A stretch of 64,000 bases of DNA from Methanoregula sp. PtaB.Bin085 (GTDB lineage: Archaea; Halobacteriota; Methanomicrobia; Methanomicrobiales; Methanospirillaceae): positions 248,001-312,000 of the forward strand of contig NZ_MVQB01000027.1 in the NCBI RefSeq assembly GCF_002067035.1, read 5' to 3'. The notes under the pieces were generated by a model that was not told the DNA's origin, ran no database searches, and saw nothing but the letters and a program-made list of their open reading frames with translations. Positions 8,807-17,483 of this stretch are shown here, in pieces. Both the position numbers and the translations under genes were made by a program. Numbering within the stretch: position 1 is the stretch's first letter; each line of letters opens with the position of its first letter.

Positions 8807-9517
8807 TTTTTTGGTAGCGCTCAACTTTTTTTGCGCTTTCATCCAATATTCCCGGCCGGGATCGCTCTCTTCATTCTCATCATTATCGGCATCTTCTGGT
8901 GCAAAAAAATCCCGGAAAAATAATCGGGCCGGCCCGGTATTTTTCCCGGAAAAAATCGTCCGGACCTCCGGCTCTCCCCCGCCACCGGGCCTCCGCCACG
9001 TCCCGCAGCCCATAGAACCGCCCGATCCGCTGTCCAATAGGGTCTATTAGGGCACATTTTACATCCGGCGTGAAAAACTGAATCGGGGCCCGTAAAGGCC
9101 CCGGAAAAAGTGAATTCGCAACACTTTTCTGCGAATTCGTCACATTTTCGGGCACCCGAAATTTTTCCCGTTTTCTCAAATCGCCATTAAAACGTCCCGT
9201 TTGGCAAAAGGAGCCCTGTTTGTCCAACGGGGGGAGACGGGCAGAGATACCCTTTTCCGGGAAAGGTCCTCCGACGGAGAAATGGGTGCACGTCAGCCCA
9301 TCGGAAGCGCGGTATCCCCTGCCCCGCGGGCCGGGGATTTCGCAGGACGACAGGCAGGAGCCAGGCCAGGGATTTTACGGCCCGGAAAATTCTCCGGAAA
9401 TTTTTTTATTACCGGTTCTACAGGAAAAATTTTTCAGAAAATTTCACGGGCCGGAATTCTGCAGAATTTTTAAAGATCCGGGATCAAAAGAGAACCGGAA
9501 AAATCCGGTGAAATAAC
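8807..9517. other. Non-coding region with hairpins and CCGGAAAA-type runs
   Basis: No convincing gene is present. Three hairpins stand in a row: 9085-9102 (GGGGCC/GGCCCC), 9112-9138 (GAATTCGCA/TGCGAATTC) and 9146-9161 (TTTCGGG/CCCGAAA). The end of the region, about 9370-9510, is full of loosely repeated CCGGAAAA/AATTTT blocks. A short stretch at 8835-8922 would encode a membrane helix with a KK tail, perhaps a gene remnant. Confidence 0.5.
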
Positions 9518-10681
9518 CTACTCCCCTTTTCCTTCTTTCATCAGGTACTCGAACGCCTCGAGCGCCGCCTTCGCCCCGTCGCCGGCCGCGATGATGATCT
9601 GCTTGCTCTTTTCGTTCGTGATGTCGCCGGCAGCAAACACGCCCGGCCTGTTCGTGTGGCAGTTGATATCCACGATGATCTCTTTCTGCTCGTTGAGCGC
9701 AACAAAACCATCAAGAATATCCGTGTTGGGCAGCCAGCCGATCTCGACAAAGACCCCGTCAAGCGGGAGCTGCTGTTCGGATCCCTTCTCGTCGCGGATC
9801 GTGACCCCGGTCAGGAACTGTTCGCCATGGAGGGCGGTGACCTTCGTGTGCTCGTGAACCGTGATGTTCCCGATCCCCTTCAGCTTTTCGACATACACCG
9901 CGTCGGCCTTTATGCTGCTGCGCACGATCAGGCTGACCGATGCAGCGATACTGCTCATCTCGATTGCCGTCTGGAGGGCCGAGTTGCCCCCGCCGACAAC
10001 CGCGACCTTTTTCCCTTTGAACAGCGGGCCGTCGCAGGTGGAACAGATCGAGATCCCACGCCCGATAAAGCGGTCCTCGCCCAGTACATCGAGTTTCCGG
10101 GGCCGCTTGCCCTGCGCAAAGATGATGGTTTTTGCAAAAAATTCCTGGCCGGTTGTCGTACTGACCCGGAAAACACCGTCCGCTTCGGAAAAGCCGGCAG
10201 CCCGGTCAATCTCGAGCCGGATATCATGCATGCGGACCTGCTCCTCGAACTTCTTCATCAGCTCCTCGCCCGAAACCATCCGGTAGCCCATGTAGTTCTC
10301 GACCGCCCATGATTCCAGCGCCTGACCGCCGATGTTCTCGCTGATGATCAGGGTCGAGAGCATCTTCCGTGCACAGTACATCCCGGCCGTAAGCCCGGCC
10401 GGTCCGGCACCGACAATCAGGACGTCGTACGCACCGCCCTCCCGGGTCTCACCGAAGAGCTCGTTCAGCCGCTGCGAGTCGAAGCCCACGATCACCTCGT
10501 CGTCAACGACAATCACCGGCACACCCCGCTGGCCCGAGAGCGCGATCATCTTCTCGGCCTGCGCCCGGTCCGCCCCGACATCGATGCTCTCGTACGGGAC
10601 GCCGTGCTTCTCTAAAAACGCTTTTGCCATCCGGCAGTACGGGCAGTTCTGGGTTGAATAGACGGTGACTCTGGTCATCAT
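9518..10681 (-). CDS. Glutaredoxin-like domain fused to thioredoxin reductase
   Basis: The 387 residues join a glutaredoxin or NrdH-like domain (residues 1-78, active site CPYC at about 14-17, later the cis-Pro GVPVIVV) to a thioredoxin reductase (FAD motif DVLIVGAGPAGLTAG near 85, catalytic CSTC near 215, nucleotide motif VAVVGGGNSA near 232, FAAGDI near the C-terminus). Electrons would pass from NAD(P)H or F420H2 through FAD and CSTC to the fused CPYC domain. A substrate and its reductase are thus in one chain. The gene is divergent from the LamG gene. Confidence 0.9.
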   Translation of the reverse strand: MMTRVTVYSTQNCPYCRMAKAFLEKHGVPYESIDVGADRAQAEKMIALSGQRGVPVIVVDDEVIVGFDSQRLNELFGETREGGAYDVLIVGAGPAGLTAGMYCARKMLSTLIISENIGGQALESWAVENYMGYRMVSGEELMKKFEEQVRMHDIRLEIDRAAGFSEADGVFRVSTTTGQEFFAKTIIFAQGKRPRKLDVLGEDRFIGRGISICSTCDGPLFKGKKVAVVGGGNSALQTAIEMSSIAASVSLIVRSSIKADAVYVEKLKGIGNITVHEHTKVTALHGEQFLTGVTIRDEKGSEQQLPLDGVFVEIGWLPNTDILDGFVALNEQKEIIVDINCHTNRPGVFAAGDITNEKSKQIIIAAGDGAKAALEAFEYLMKEGKGE

Positions 10682-10791
10682 GCCAACAAGGGCATGGCAA
10701 AATAAAAAAGTATTGTACCCGGCAGCAGGCGGCAGCGGGCGTGCCAGCGGAACCTTCTTTTTTCAACAGCCCCAATATACCCGTGAGCCGC

Positions 10792-12126
10792 ATGAAAACT
10801 CCCATGCATTCCCCGCGGAGCCTGAGGCCATACGCCGTTTTTTGTATCCTCCTCCTGCTTTGCGGCATACCGGCAGCTGCACAGGCACCGGCAGCAGCGC
10901 CCGATCCGGCGGTGTACCTGAACTTTGACGAGGGGAGCGGGATCCTGGCCCTCGATAACTCAGGGCATGCAAACAGCGGGACCCTCCATAACGCGACCCG
11001 GATCGAAACCACCGGGTGCAGCCGGGCGCTGTCATTTGCAAATCCCGACAGCTATGTCACGATCCCGTACCGTGCCCTGAATCACCCGGCAAAGGAGATC
11101 ACCGTTTCTGCCTGGTTCTATATCGACAACTATACAACGTCACCCCTTGTCTCATCGTACCGTAACGGGGGGTACCGCCTCGGGTTCGGCGACGGGAACG
11201 ACCTCTGGTGGACGCTCAACCTTGAAAACACGGGTGAGTTCTCGGTCGGGGTGCAGCACGACTATATCGCCCTCCACCAGTGGCACCACGTTACCGGGAC
11301 CTATGACGGCAGCACCATGAAACTCTATCTGGACGGGATCCTGCGGAACCAGGCAAACGCGACCGGCTCAATCCGGTACGGGGATGGCAACTCCGTGATC
11401 CTTGGCGCCGAAGCAGGCGCTGCCGATACGCCCGCGGACTGCCCCCGCTTCTTTTCCGGCGGCCTTGACGAGGTCAGGATCTACCCGGTTGCGCTCGGCT
11501 ACAGCCAGGTGATGGCGGACCGGCTGCGCTGCAACGAGGGCGTCCGCACGGCGCCCGATATCATGCCGGAGACACCGGGACCGGCTGCCTGCGAGACGGT
11601 CTCCGGATCAGTCCGTCTCACGCCCAACGGGACCGCGGACCGTGTCCTCCGGTTCAACAACAGGACGGTCAACGGCACCTGGCAGGTCTCCGCGCAGCCG
11701 GGATCGGTGCTCAGTGTCCGGGCATTCGATCTCTTCGCGAATGCAGACCCGGACGAGTGGTACCTGGAGATCGACAACGGGAGGGACAAGCCCGTCCGGA
11801 CGATCGCGTTCCCGCGGAGGATCAATGCGCCTGCCGAGGCTGTCCTGCCCTCCGGCAACGCAACCGTGACCGTGCGGTATTTCAGCGGGACGGAGCGGTT
11901 CCCGCTCCGGGTTCTCCTCCGGCTGGAGAGCCTGCCTCCTCCACCGGCCCGGCAGCCCCCGGCAGGAAACATCCTCGGGAACCCCATCATCGTGATCTAC
12001 ACGGCATCGTGGGCAACGCTCGTTGCCATCCTGCTGGTCATCATCTGGGTGCACCGGCGGAGACGGGCAAGGAAGGCCGCGGCGGGGGAAAGCGGATCAG
12101 AAGAGCAGGACGATAAAAAATTATAA
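10792..12126 (+). CDS. Exported LamG-domain protein with C-terminal membrane anchor
   Basis: A 444-residue surface protein. After a signal peptide ending in PAAAQA, a LamG/concanavalin A-like domain spans about residues 40-250 (AVYLNFDEGSG, ITVSAWFYID, WHHVTGTYDG, FSGGLDEVRIY). A second beta-rich part follows, then a membrane helix (IVIYTASWATLVAILLVII) and a basic tail. Such domains bind carbohydrate or protein ligands outside the cell. An in-frame GTG at 10741 exists, but the ATG at 10792, before the signal peptide and with GTGAG upstream, fits better. Its stop overlaps the convergent rubrerythrin stop. Confidence 0.8.
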   Translation: MKTPMHSPRSLRPYAVFCILLLLCGIPAAAQAPAAAPDPAVYLNFDEGSGILALDNSGHANSGTLHNATRIETTGCSRALSFANPDSYVTIPYRALNHPAKEITVSAWFYIDNYTTSPLVSSYRNGGYRLGFGDGNDLWWTLNLENTGEFSVGVQHDYIALHQWHHVTGTYDGSTMKLYLDGILRNQANATGSIRYGDGNSVILGAEAGAADTPADCPRFFSGGLDEVRIYPVALGYSQVMADRLRCNEGVRTAPDIMPETPGPAACETVSGSVRLTPNGTADRVLRFNNRTVNGTWQVSAQPGSVLSVRAFDLFANADPDEWYLEIDNGRDKPVRTIAFPRRINAPAEAVLPSGNATVTVRYFSGTERFPLRVLLRLESLPPPPARQPPAGNILGNPIIVIYTASWATLVAILLVIIWVHRRRRARKAAAGESGSEEQDDKKL

Positions 12127-12624
12127 AGTGATTTCCCGGAACTGCTTGCCGAATACGCCGCAGATCGGGCACTTCTCCGGGGGCTTGCCCAGCTCGATGT
12201 TGCCGCAGACCGGGCAGAGAAAGACCGGCTCCCTTGAAATGTCGCTGCCGGCCCTGATCGCGGCCAGCGCTTTTTTGTACAGGCCGGCGTGGACTTCCTC
12301 GGCCTTCATGGCATGCGTGAACGCGAGCACCGCATCGGTCCGCTTTTCGGCCTCTGCCGCCTTGATGAAACCCGGGTACATTGAGGTGAACTCGTGGGTC
12401 TCGCCTTCGACAGCCGCTTCGAGGTTCTTTGCGGTCGGGCCGATTGCCGTAAGGACTTTTAAGAGTTTCTTTGCATGGATCGCCTCGGCTTCCGATGCTG
12501 CCTTGAAGAGGATTGCAACATTTTTGAACCCTTCTTCTGCAGCCTTCTCCGAGAACGCGAGGTACTTCCGGTTTGCCTGGGATTCCCCGGCAAGCGCTTC
12601 CTTTGCGTTTTCAATCGTTGCCAT
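12121..12624 (-). CDS. rbr: Rubrerythrin
   Basis: Rubrerythrin is a di-iron peroxidase that reduces H2O2 in anaerobes. The 167 residues contain a ferritin-like four-helix bundle with iron-ligand motifs EAEAIHAKKL and KAEEVHAGLYKK, and a C-terminal rubredoxin-like domain with CPVCGN and CPICG that holds one iron. The start is the ATG at 12624 (MATIENAKEAL); the longer open frame upstream is not part of the protein. Small redox proteins nearby suggest a shared oxidative stress role. Confidence 0.93.
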   Translation of the reverse strand: MATIENAKEALAGESQANRKYLAFSEKAAEEGFKNVAILFKAASEAEAIHAKKLLKVLTAIGPTAKNLEAAVEGETHEFTSMYPGFIKAAEAEKRTDAVLAFTHAMKAEEVHAGLYKKALAAIRAGSDISREPVFLCPVCGNIELGKPPEKCPICGVFGKQFREITL

Positions 12625-12820
12625 GAGGGAATAGTATGGGGAGATCGTTCTTAAAGATTCTTCATGGGGCAGGATGCCCGCACCGGGAATGCCCGGGGGC
12701 CATATATTTCTATTGCCATACAGTAATGAAGAATAAAAAGAAACGTTTTTACTGGAACGCTGCACACCGGAGATGGTACAATACCGCGCAGGATTCAGCC
12801 TGCCCGGTTCCGGAGCTGTC

Positions 12821-13486
12821 ATGAAAAAGATGAAGGACCTGCCGCAGAACGATCGCCCGCGCGAGAAGATCGCGTGCAGGGGAGCTGCGGCCCTCTCGGA
12901 CACGGAACTGATCGAGGCAATCCTTGGCAGGGGCACGCGGAACCGCGATGTACGTGAGATCGCAAAGGACATCGGCCGGCTCGTGGCCGAGAAGGGGAAG
13001 GCGATCGGGTACGACGACCTGCAGGCGATTAATGGTATCGGCCCGACCAAGGCGTCCCAGATCATGTCCTGTTTCGAGCTGGGCCGGCGCTACTTCGGGA
13101 TGGTGGACAATGGAGTAAAGGTGACGCGGCCCGAGGACATCCTCCCGCTGGTCGCCCACCTGCGCGACAAGCGGCAGGAACATTTTGTCTGTATCGCCCT
13201 CAACGGCGCCGGCGAGGTGCTCGGCAACCGCGTCATCACGGTCGGCCTCCTGAACCACAGCCTCGTGCACCCCCGCGAGGTCTTTGCCGATGCCATCACC
13301 GACCGGGCGGCCTCGGTCATCTGCGTCCACAACCACCCATCGGGATCGCTTGAGCCGAGCCCGCAGGACATCGCTATCACGACGCAGCTCAGGGAGGCCG
13401 GCTCCATCCTCGGGATCCAGCTCGTGGACCATATCATCGTGACAAAAGCCGGGCACGTGAGCATGCGGGAGCGGGGGCTTGTGTAA
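12821..13486 (+). CDS. radC: RadC/JAMM family protein
   Basis: A 221-residue RadC homologue. The N-terminal part has a helix-hairpin-helix-like region (AINGIGPTKASQIM, about residues 70-85) and the C-terminal half is a JAB/MPN domain with the zinc motif HNHPSG followed by D. The family is historically linked to DNA repair, but its biochemical role is unsettled. The ATG at 12821 is chosen because the upstream extension to 12773 is not typical of the family. It is divergent from rubrerythrin. Confidence 0.9.
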   Translation: MKKMKDLPQNDRPREKIACRGAAALSDTELIEAILGRGTRNRDVREIAKDIGRLVAEKGKAIGYDDLQAINGIGPTKASQIMSCFELGRRYFGMVDNGVKVTRPEDILPLVAHLRDKRQEHFVCIALNGAGEVLGNRVITVGLLNHSLVHPREVFADAITDRAASVICVHNHPSGSLEPSPQDIAITTQLREAGSILGIQLVDHIIVTKAGHVSMRERGLV

Positions 13487-13805
13487 CTTGGACATTCTTT
13501 TTCATTGCAGAAAAATGGATGAAACGAGAAATTTCTTAGGATGGCCCCCCGCCTCAGGGCCCCTCACGGGGCACGGCGGGGCAGATTACCGGACCTGAAA
13601 AGCACGTAATTCTCCGCGTTCAATCAAAACGGTAATTGAAGCCGCCGCGGGAGCGCCCCCGCGGGGGTGGCGGCAGGAATCATAATGGGGGTATGGGGGC
13701 ATCAGCCCCCATCAACAATCAGGAGATTTGTTCATCCGCTTGTTCTTGTTAGGAAAATTTTTGGAATGACAAGAGAATCTGGAAAAAAAACGAACTAACG
13801 GTTTC
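13487..13805. other. Non-coding region with three strong GC-rich hairpins
   Basis: No gene is seen between radC and the convergent flavoprotein gene. Hairpins stand at about 13546-13582 (CCCCGCC/GGCGGGG arms), 13641-13674 (GCCGCC/GGCGGC enclosing the palindrome CCCCCGCGGGGG) and 13694-13711 (TGGGGGC/GCCCCCA with an ATCA loop). Some may terminate the two converging transcripts. Confidence 0.5.
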
Positions 13806-14399
13806 TCACTTCCCCAGCGCTTCCCCCAGCGCCTTCCCCTTCGCGTACGCCGCATCGAGCAGGTCCTTCCGGGTCCGGATATCGTGGATGGTGTCCATGT
13901 CGCTGATCAGCAGTTCGTCATGGAAAGGGCAGTCGATGATATCGAAGAACGCCTTCGCGGTCAGCTTCGCCCCCACAAAGACCTCGGGGATCTTCATGCC
14001 CGAGATGCAGATGAAGAGGCCGCGCCGCACCTTTTTCTTTTCCGGTGCAACCAGCGGCTGGTTCCGGACGTATTTGGCCATGAAGAAGACCTGGCACCGG
14101 TCGATGAAGGACTTCAGCCGCCCGGGGATGCCCATGGTCATCACGGGGGTCGCGACGATGATGCTGTCGGCATCGCGGATCTTCAGGTATGCCTGCTGCA
14201 TGTCGTCGTCCATGATGCAGGTCTCGTGCTCCCTGCAGAACATCATCTCCATGCACGGCTGGAAATCGAGGGTGTTGACCGAGATCGTCTCTGTTGTGCA
14301 GCCGGCGTCTGCTGCTCCTTTCAGCGCCTGCTGAAGGAGGATTGCCGTATTGCCTTCAGGGAGCGGGCTCCCGAGGATCCCGATGACCGTTCCTGCCAT
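13806..14399 (-). CDS. Flavodoxin-fold NAD(P)H-dependent FMN reductase
   Basis: A 197-residue protein of the NADPH-dependent FMN reductase / iron-sulfur flavoprotein superfamily. The phosphate-binding loop is GILGSPLPEGNTA at residues 5-17, and VATPVMTMGIPGRLKSFIDR is the usual flavin-site strand and helix. The cysteine region reads CMEMMFCREHETC (spacing 5 and 5), unlike the tight C-x2-C-x2-C of true Isf proteins, so a [4Fe-4S] cluster is doubtful. The start is the ATG at 14399; the upstream extension runs into the divergent promoter. Confidence 0.85.
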   Translation of the reverse strand: MAGTVIGILGSPLPEGNTAILLQQALKGAADAGCTTETISVNTLDFQPCMEMMFCREHETCIMDDDMQQAYLKIRDADSIIVATPVMTMGIPGRLKSFIDRCQVFFMAKYVRNQPLVAPEKKKVRRGLFICISGMKIPEVFVGAKLTAKAFFDIIDCPFHDELLISDMDTIHDIRTRKDLLDAAYAKGKALGEALGK

Positions 14400-14525
14400 A
14401 CTACTGATTCGGGAACGTCGTGCAATATACTTTTGCCTGCCGGCAGGCCACCGGCAGCAGGTCCAGTACGTACCAACACAATCCATATATATCATTCAGG
14501 CAGAGTGAAAGTCTGGTGAAAAACC

Positions 14526-14756
14526 TTGACCGAACAGAAGACCTATACTGCAGGCCAGAAGGTCGGCCCCGGTAAATACGTATGCATTGACTGCGGAAAG
14601 GAACTGACGCTCGACAAGAGCGAGCAGGACCTCCGCAAGTGCCCGTCCTGCGCCTGCGAAGAGTACCAGTGCTTCCCGATGACCCACATCCGGCCGGACA
14701 TCAAGACCCCGGAGGATGTCAAAAACCCGCCGAAACGCGGCAAGAGCAACATCTGA
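14526..14756 (+). CDS. Small zinc-ribbon protein
   Basis: A 76-residue soluble protein with a rubredoxin-like or zinc-ribbon pair: CIDCGKE at about residue 20 and CPSCACEEYQC at about 39. It probably binds one zinc or iron. The start is TTG at 14526, supported by an ideal archaeal GGTGA at 14515-14519. It heads a same-strand run of five redox-type genes that continues to 16709, pointing to a role in thiol or iron handling, which is inference. Confidence 0.8.
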   Translation: MTEQKTYTAGQKVGPGKYVCIDCGKELTLDKSEQDLRKCPSCACEEYQCFPMTHIRPDIKTPEDVKNPPKRGKSNI

Positions 14757-14866
14757 TCATCCATTTTTCTCTCGTACCGTTGACGTGAATGCTGGTGCCG
14801 CACAAGGGACCGGAATTCCATTCGTGATCTGCACCAGGACAGTACCGGATCCAGGAGACAGAAGTT

Positions 14867-14992
14867 ATGGTGAACGTTTCAAAGGAAGGGCAGGTCTTCA
14901 GGTGCGAGATCTGCGGCAATGTCGTTGTGGTGAAAGAGGCCGGCGGCGGAGAACTGATCTGCTGCGGCGAACCCATGGTGCTGGAGGACTGA
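14867..14992 (+). CDS. Desulforedoxin-like 41-residue protein
   Basis: A very short gene encoding 41 residues that begin [18 protein letters not shown] and end in [10 protein letters not shown]. The C-x2-C pair and the later CC match the desulforedoxin fold, the N-terminal domain of desulfoferrodoxin, which binds one iron by four cysteines. No superoxide reductase domain follows, so it is a stand-alone electron carrier. It ends 4 bases before the next gene, so the two are surely cotranscribed. Confidence 0.85.
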   Translation: MVNVSKEGQVFRCEICGNVVVVKEAGGGELICCGEPMVLED

Positions 14993-14996
14993 GGAT

Positions 14997-15389
14997 ATGG
15001 CAGCAGGGAAAAAGACCGTGGCAAAGAAGCCGGCTGCAAAGAAGGCATCGGGCCGGGGGCTCGGGAAACTCGAGAAACAGATCGGCCACGTGCCGAAGTT
15101 CTTCCGGGAGCTGACCACGAAGGAGCCCGAGATGTTTAACCTCGTCATGCGGTTCGAAAAGCACATCTGGGACGACGGGAAACTCTCGAAGAAGACCAAG
15201 AAGCTGATCGCTATCGCCATCGCGGCGGCCCTGCGGGACCAGCACGCGGTCAGGGCACAGCTGATGGGGGCAAAGAACGTTGGCTGCACCAAGGCGGAGA
15301 TCGAGGAAGCGCTCCGCGTGACCTTCCTGCTCTCCGGCATGCCGGCGTACGTGTACGGCAAGGCCCAGCTCGACGACGTGATGAAGTAA
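14997..15389 (+). CDS. Carboxymuconolactone decarboxylase (AhpD-like) family protein lacking the CxxC
   Basis: A 130-residue helical protein of the CMD family. A Lys/Ala-rich leader (residues 1-20) precedes the domain with KLIAIAIAAALRDQHAVRAQL and GCTKAEIEEALRVTFLLSGMP. In redox-active members the helix after IA-x-A carries C-x2-C-x3-H; here the matching positions read RDQHAVRAQL with no cysteine, so peroxidase-coupled disulfide chemistry is unlikely. It follows the desulforedoxin-like gene by 4 bases. Confidence 0.82.
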   Translation: MAAGKKTVAKKPAAKKASGRGLGKLEKQIGHVPKFFRELTTKEPEMFNLVMRFEKHIWDDGKLSKKTKKLIAIAIAAALRDQHAVRAQLMGAKNVGCTKAEIEEALRVTFLLSGMPAYVYGKAQLDDVMK

Positions 15390-15473
15390 CAGGTGGCGAG
15401 AGGCCGCTCTCTTTTTTTCCGTAAAAATCGGAAAAACCAAGGTATTTTACGATCCGGCTCCAAGAGAACTGCT

Positions 15474-16088
15474 ATGCCAGTCAGGGTCCTTGCATTTGCC
15501 GGAAGCCCGCGGCGGGGAGGGAACTCGGAGACCCTGCTCGACTGGGTGCTCGCGGCCATGGGAAACGAGGCGGACGTCACCATCGAGAAGATCCCGCTGA
15601 CCGAAGCGGACATCAATCCCTGCAAAGGCTGCAATGCCTGCCAGAAACTGAACAAATGCGTGCAGCGGGACGGGATGGATATCGTCCACGACAAGATCAT
15701 CGCGGCGGACGTGATCATCCTTGCCGCCCCGATCTTCTGCATGGGGATTGCTGCGCAGGCAAAGATGCTGATCGACCGGGCGCAGGTCTTCACCTCGCGG
15801 AAGTACGTGCTGAAGCTGCCGGTTGTCCCGCCGGAGCGGAAAGGGAAGCGGCTCGGGATTTTCCTCTCGACCGCCGGGCAGAACTGGAGTTACGTGTTCG
15901 ATGCCGCAATCCCCTCGGTGAAATGCTTCTATAACGTAATTGAGGTGAAGGACAGGGATATCAACTACCTGATGATCAACCATGTCGATGAGAAAGGCGC
16001 AATCCTCAGTCACCCGACTGCAAAAGCGGATGCAGAGAAGCTCGGGGCGGCCGTCATCGCCGAGATCAAAAAGCGGCTGGCAGCCTGA
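15474..16088 (+). CDS. Iron-sulfur flavoprotein (Isf family)
   Basis: A 204-residue Isf-type flavoprotein. The FMN loop GSPRRGGNSETLL is near residue 10, and the cluster motif CKGCNACQKLNKC (C-x2-C-x2-C-x5-C) near residue 46 binds a [4Fe-4S] cluster. The flavin-site segment AAPIFCMGIAAQAKMLIDR follows. Isf proteins of methanogens move electrons from ferredoxin to O2 or H2O2-type acceptors. The start is ATG at 15474 rather than the further upstream codon. It is paralogous to the next gene, which begins 12 bases later. Confidence 0.88.
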   Translation: MPVRVLAFAGSPRRGGNSETLLDWVLAAMGNEADVTIEKIPLTEADINPCKGCNACQKLNKCVQRDGMDIVHDKIIAADVIILAAPIFCMGIAAQAKMLIDRAQVFTSRKYVLKLPVVPPERKGKRLGIFLSTAGQNWSYVFDAAIPSVKCFYNVIEVKDRDINYLMINHVDEKGAILSHPTAKADAEKLGAAVIAEIKKRLAA

Positions 16089-16100
16089 GGGTGCAGGTAT

Positions 16101-16709
16101 ATGAAGATCAGTGTCCTGGGGATATCGGGAAGCCCGCACCGGCACGGCAACACGGAGACCCTGCTCGACAGTTTCCTTGACGGGGCAAAAGCGGCAGGGG
16201 CGTTGGTCGAGAAGGTGGTGCTCAAGGATCTCGACTATGCTCCCTGCCGGGGCTGCAATGCCTGCCACAAGACCGGCGAGTGCGTGGTGAAGGACGACGC
16301 AATCGTACTGTTCGACAGGGTGCTGAAAGCCGACTGCCTTGCCATCGCCTCGCCCATTTACACGATGGGGATCACCGCGGAGCTGAAGGGGTTCATCGAC
16401 CGGGGCCAGTATCTCTGGGCCCGGAAATTCATCTTCAAAACGCTCTACTTCACCGACAACCATATCAAACGCCACAAGGGTTTGTTCGTCTCGACCGCCG
16501 GCCAGAACTGGGATCATGTCTTCGACGGCGCCTTTCCCATGGTCACGGCCATCTTCAACGGCACCGGGTTCGAATACTACGACAACATCATCGCCAACAA
16601 CATGGACGAGTACAAAGGGATCAGGAATCATCCCACCGCGATGAAGGAAGCGTTCGAGAAAGGGCAGAAGGTCGTCGCGGTGATCGGAAAGCTCAACGCG
16701 CCGAAATAA
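16101..16709 (+). CDS. Iron-sulfur flavoprotein (Isf family), second copy
   Basis: A 202-residue paralogue of the preceding gene with the same order of motifs: GISGSPHRHGNTETLL, then CRGCNACHKTGEC for a [4Fe-4S] cluster, then ASPIYTMGITAELKGFIDR and a matching STAGQNW segment. The adjacent pair suggests duplication, possibly forming a heteromer. A shared hairpin terminator follows at 16712-16733. Confidence 0.88.
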   Translation: MKISVLGISGSPHRHGNTETLLDSFLDGAKAAGALVEKVVLKDLDYAPCRGCNACHKTGECVVKDDAIVLFDRVLKADCLAIASPIYTMGITAELKGFIDRGQYLWARKFIFKTLYFTDNHIKRHKGLFVSTAGQNWDHVFDGAFPMVTAIFNGTGFEYYDNIIANNMDEYKGIRNHPTAMKEAFEKGQKVVAVIGKLNAPK

Positions 16710-16711
16710 AA

Positions 16712-16733
16712 AATCCCTCCCGAAAAAGGGATT
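16712..16733. terminator. Hairpin between convergent genes
   Basis: Arms AATCCCT (16712-16718) and AGGGATT (16727-16733) with short A runs and T runs outside could end transcription from both sides. It sits in the 25-base gap between the Isf gene and the site-2 protease gene. Confidence 0.5.
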
Positions 16734-16734
16734 C

Positions 16735-17388
16735 TCAGAGATAGGAGAACGAGGCCACGAGGAGCCCGAACGAGGCCGCGATCAGGAGCGTGAAGGCCGG
16801 GGTATTCCAGTCCCAGATCTTCCGGCCGTCAAGCGGACCGAAGGGGAGCATATTGAAGGCCGCGATCATGGCATTGATCTGGATACCGGCAAGGCCGACA
16901 ACCGCGAGGAGACTCCCTCCCGATGCTGCAAGGCCGCCGCCAAGGACGTACAGGGCGGCAAAGGGGATGCAGAGCAGGAGGTTCGTGGCCGGTCCTGCGG
17001 CGGAGATCTTCCCGTTCTCTTCCCGGGTGAGCCCCCGCCCTTCGTACGGGTTGGTGTAGATGACCGTGGCACCCGGCGCCGCAAAGACAAAGCCGACAAG
17101 GGATGCCACGACCACCGCGATGAGGAGCATGCTGTTGTCCTTGTGGAACTCGGCCCAGTACCCGTACCGCATCGCGGTGAACTTGTGGGCCATCTCGTGG
17201 AGGATGAAGCCGATGCCCACCGTGAGGAGGGCGATGGCAAATATCACGAGTGCCGTTGCTGCGGTCACCTGCTGGAACGGGCGCAGGATTCCGTAAGGGG
17301 CGATCTTGATGATAGCAAAGGCAAGCGAGATCGCGAGCCATGCAATAAAAAGGTCCGCTTCCTCGCGCCGTGTGATCCGTTCGAACAT
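16735..17388 (-). CDS. Site-2 protease family (M50) membrane metalloprotease
   Basis: A 217-residue polytopic membrane protein with the zinc motif HEMAHK (HExxH) at about residue 64 inside a membrane helix and NMLPFGPLDGRKI at about 183-195, the third metal-ligand motif of site-2 proteases. It would cut membrane-embedded substrates. There is no PDZ domain, so this is a minimal form. The physiological target cannot be told; its neighbours are unrelated. Confidence 0.88.
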   Translation of the reverse strand: MFERITRREEADLFIAWLAISLAFAIIKIAPYGILRPFQQVTAATALVIFAIALLTVGIGFILHEMAHKFTAMRYGYWAEFHKDNSMLLIAVVVASLVGFVFAAPGATVIYTNPYEGRGLTREENGKISAAGPATNLLLCIPFAALYVLGGGLAASGGSLLAVVGLAGIQINAMIAAFNMLPFGPLDGRKIWDWNTPAFTLLIAASFGLLVASFSYL

Positions 17389-17483
17389 AGGATTTCCGGA
17401 GAAGATAGGGCTTTTTGCGCTTATCTGTTTTCGTGTCGGGAACCATGCGTATGTTTATGAGAATTCCCGGGGATGTACATGGT

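Noticed and set aside
8835-8922. Short frame encoding a membrane helix and KK tail
   Set aside because: It has no credible start codon or ribosome site. At best it is a remnant.
13541-13711. Hairpin group as another copy of the intergenic repeat
   Set aside because: It shares G/C runs, but neither the GGAGCCAC core nor the ends of the element.
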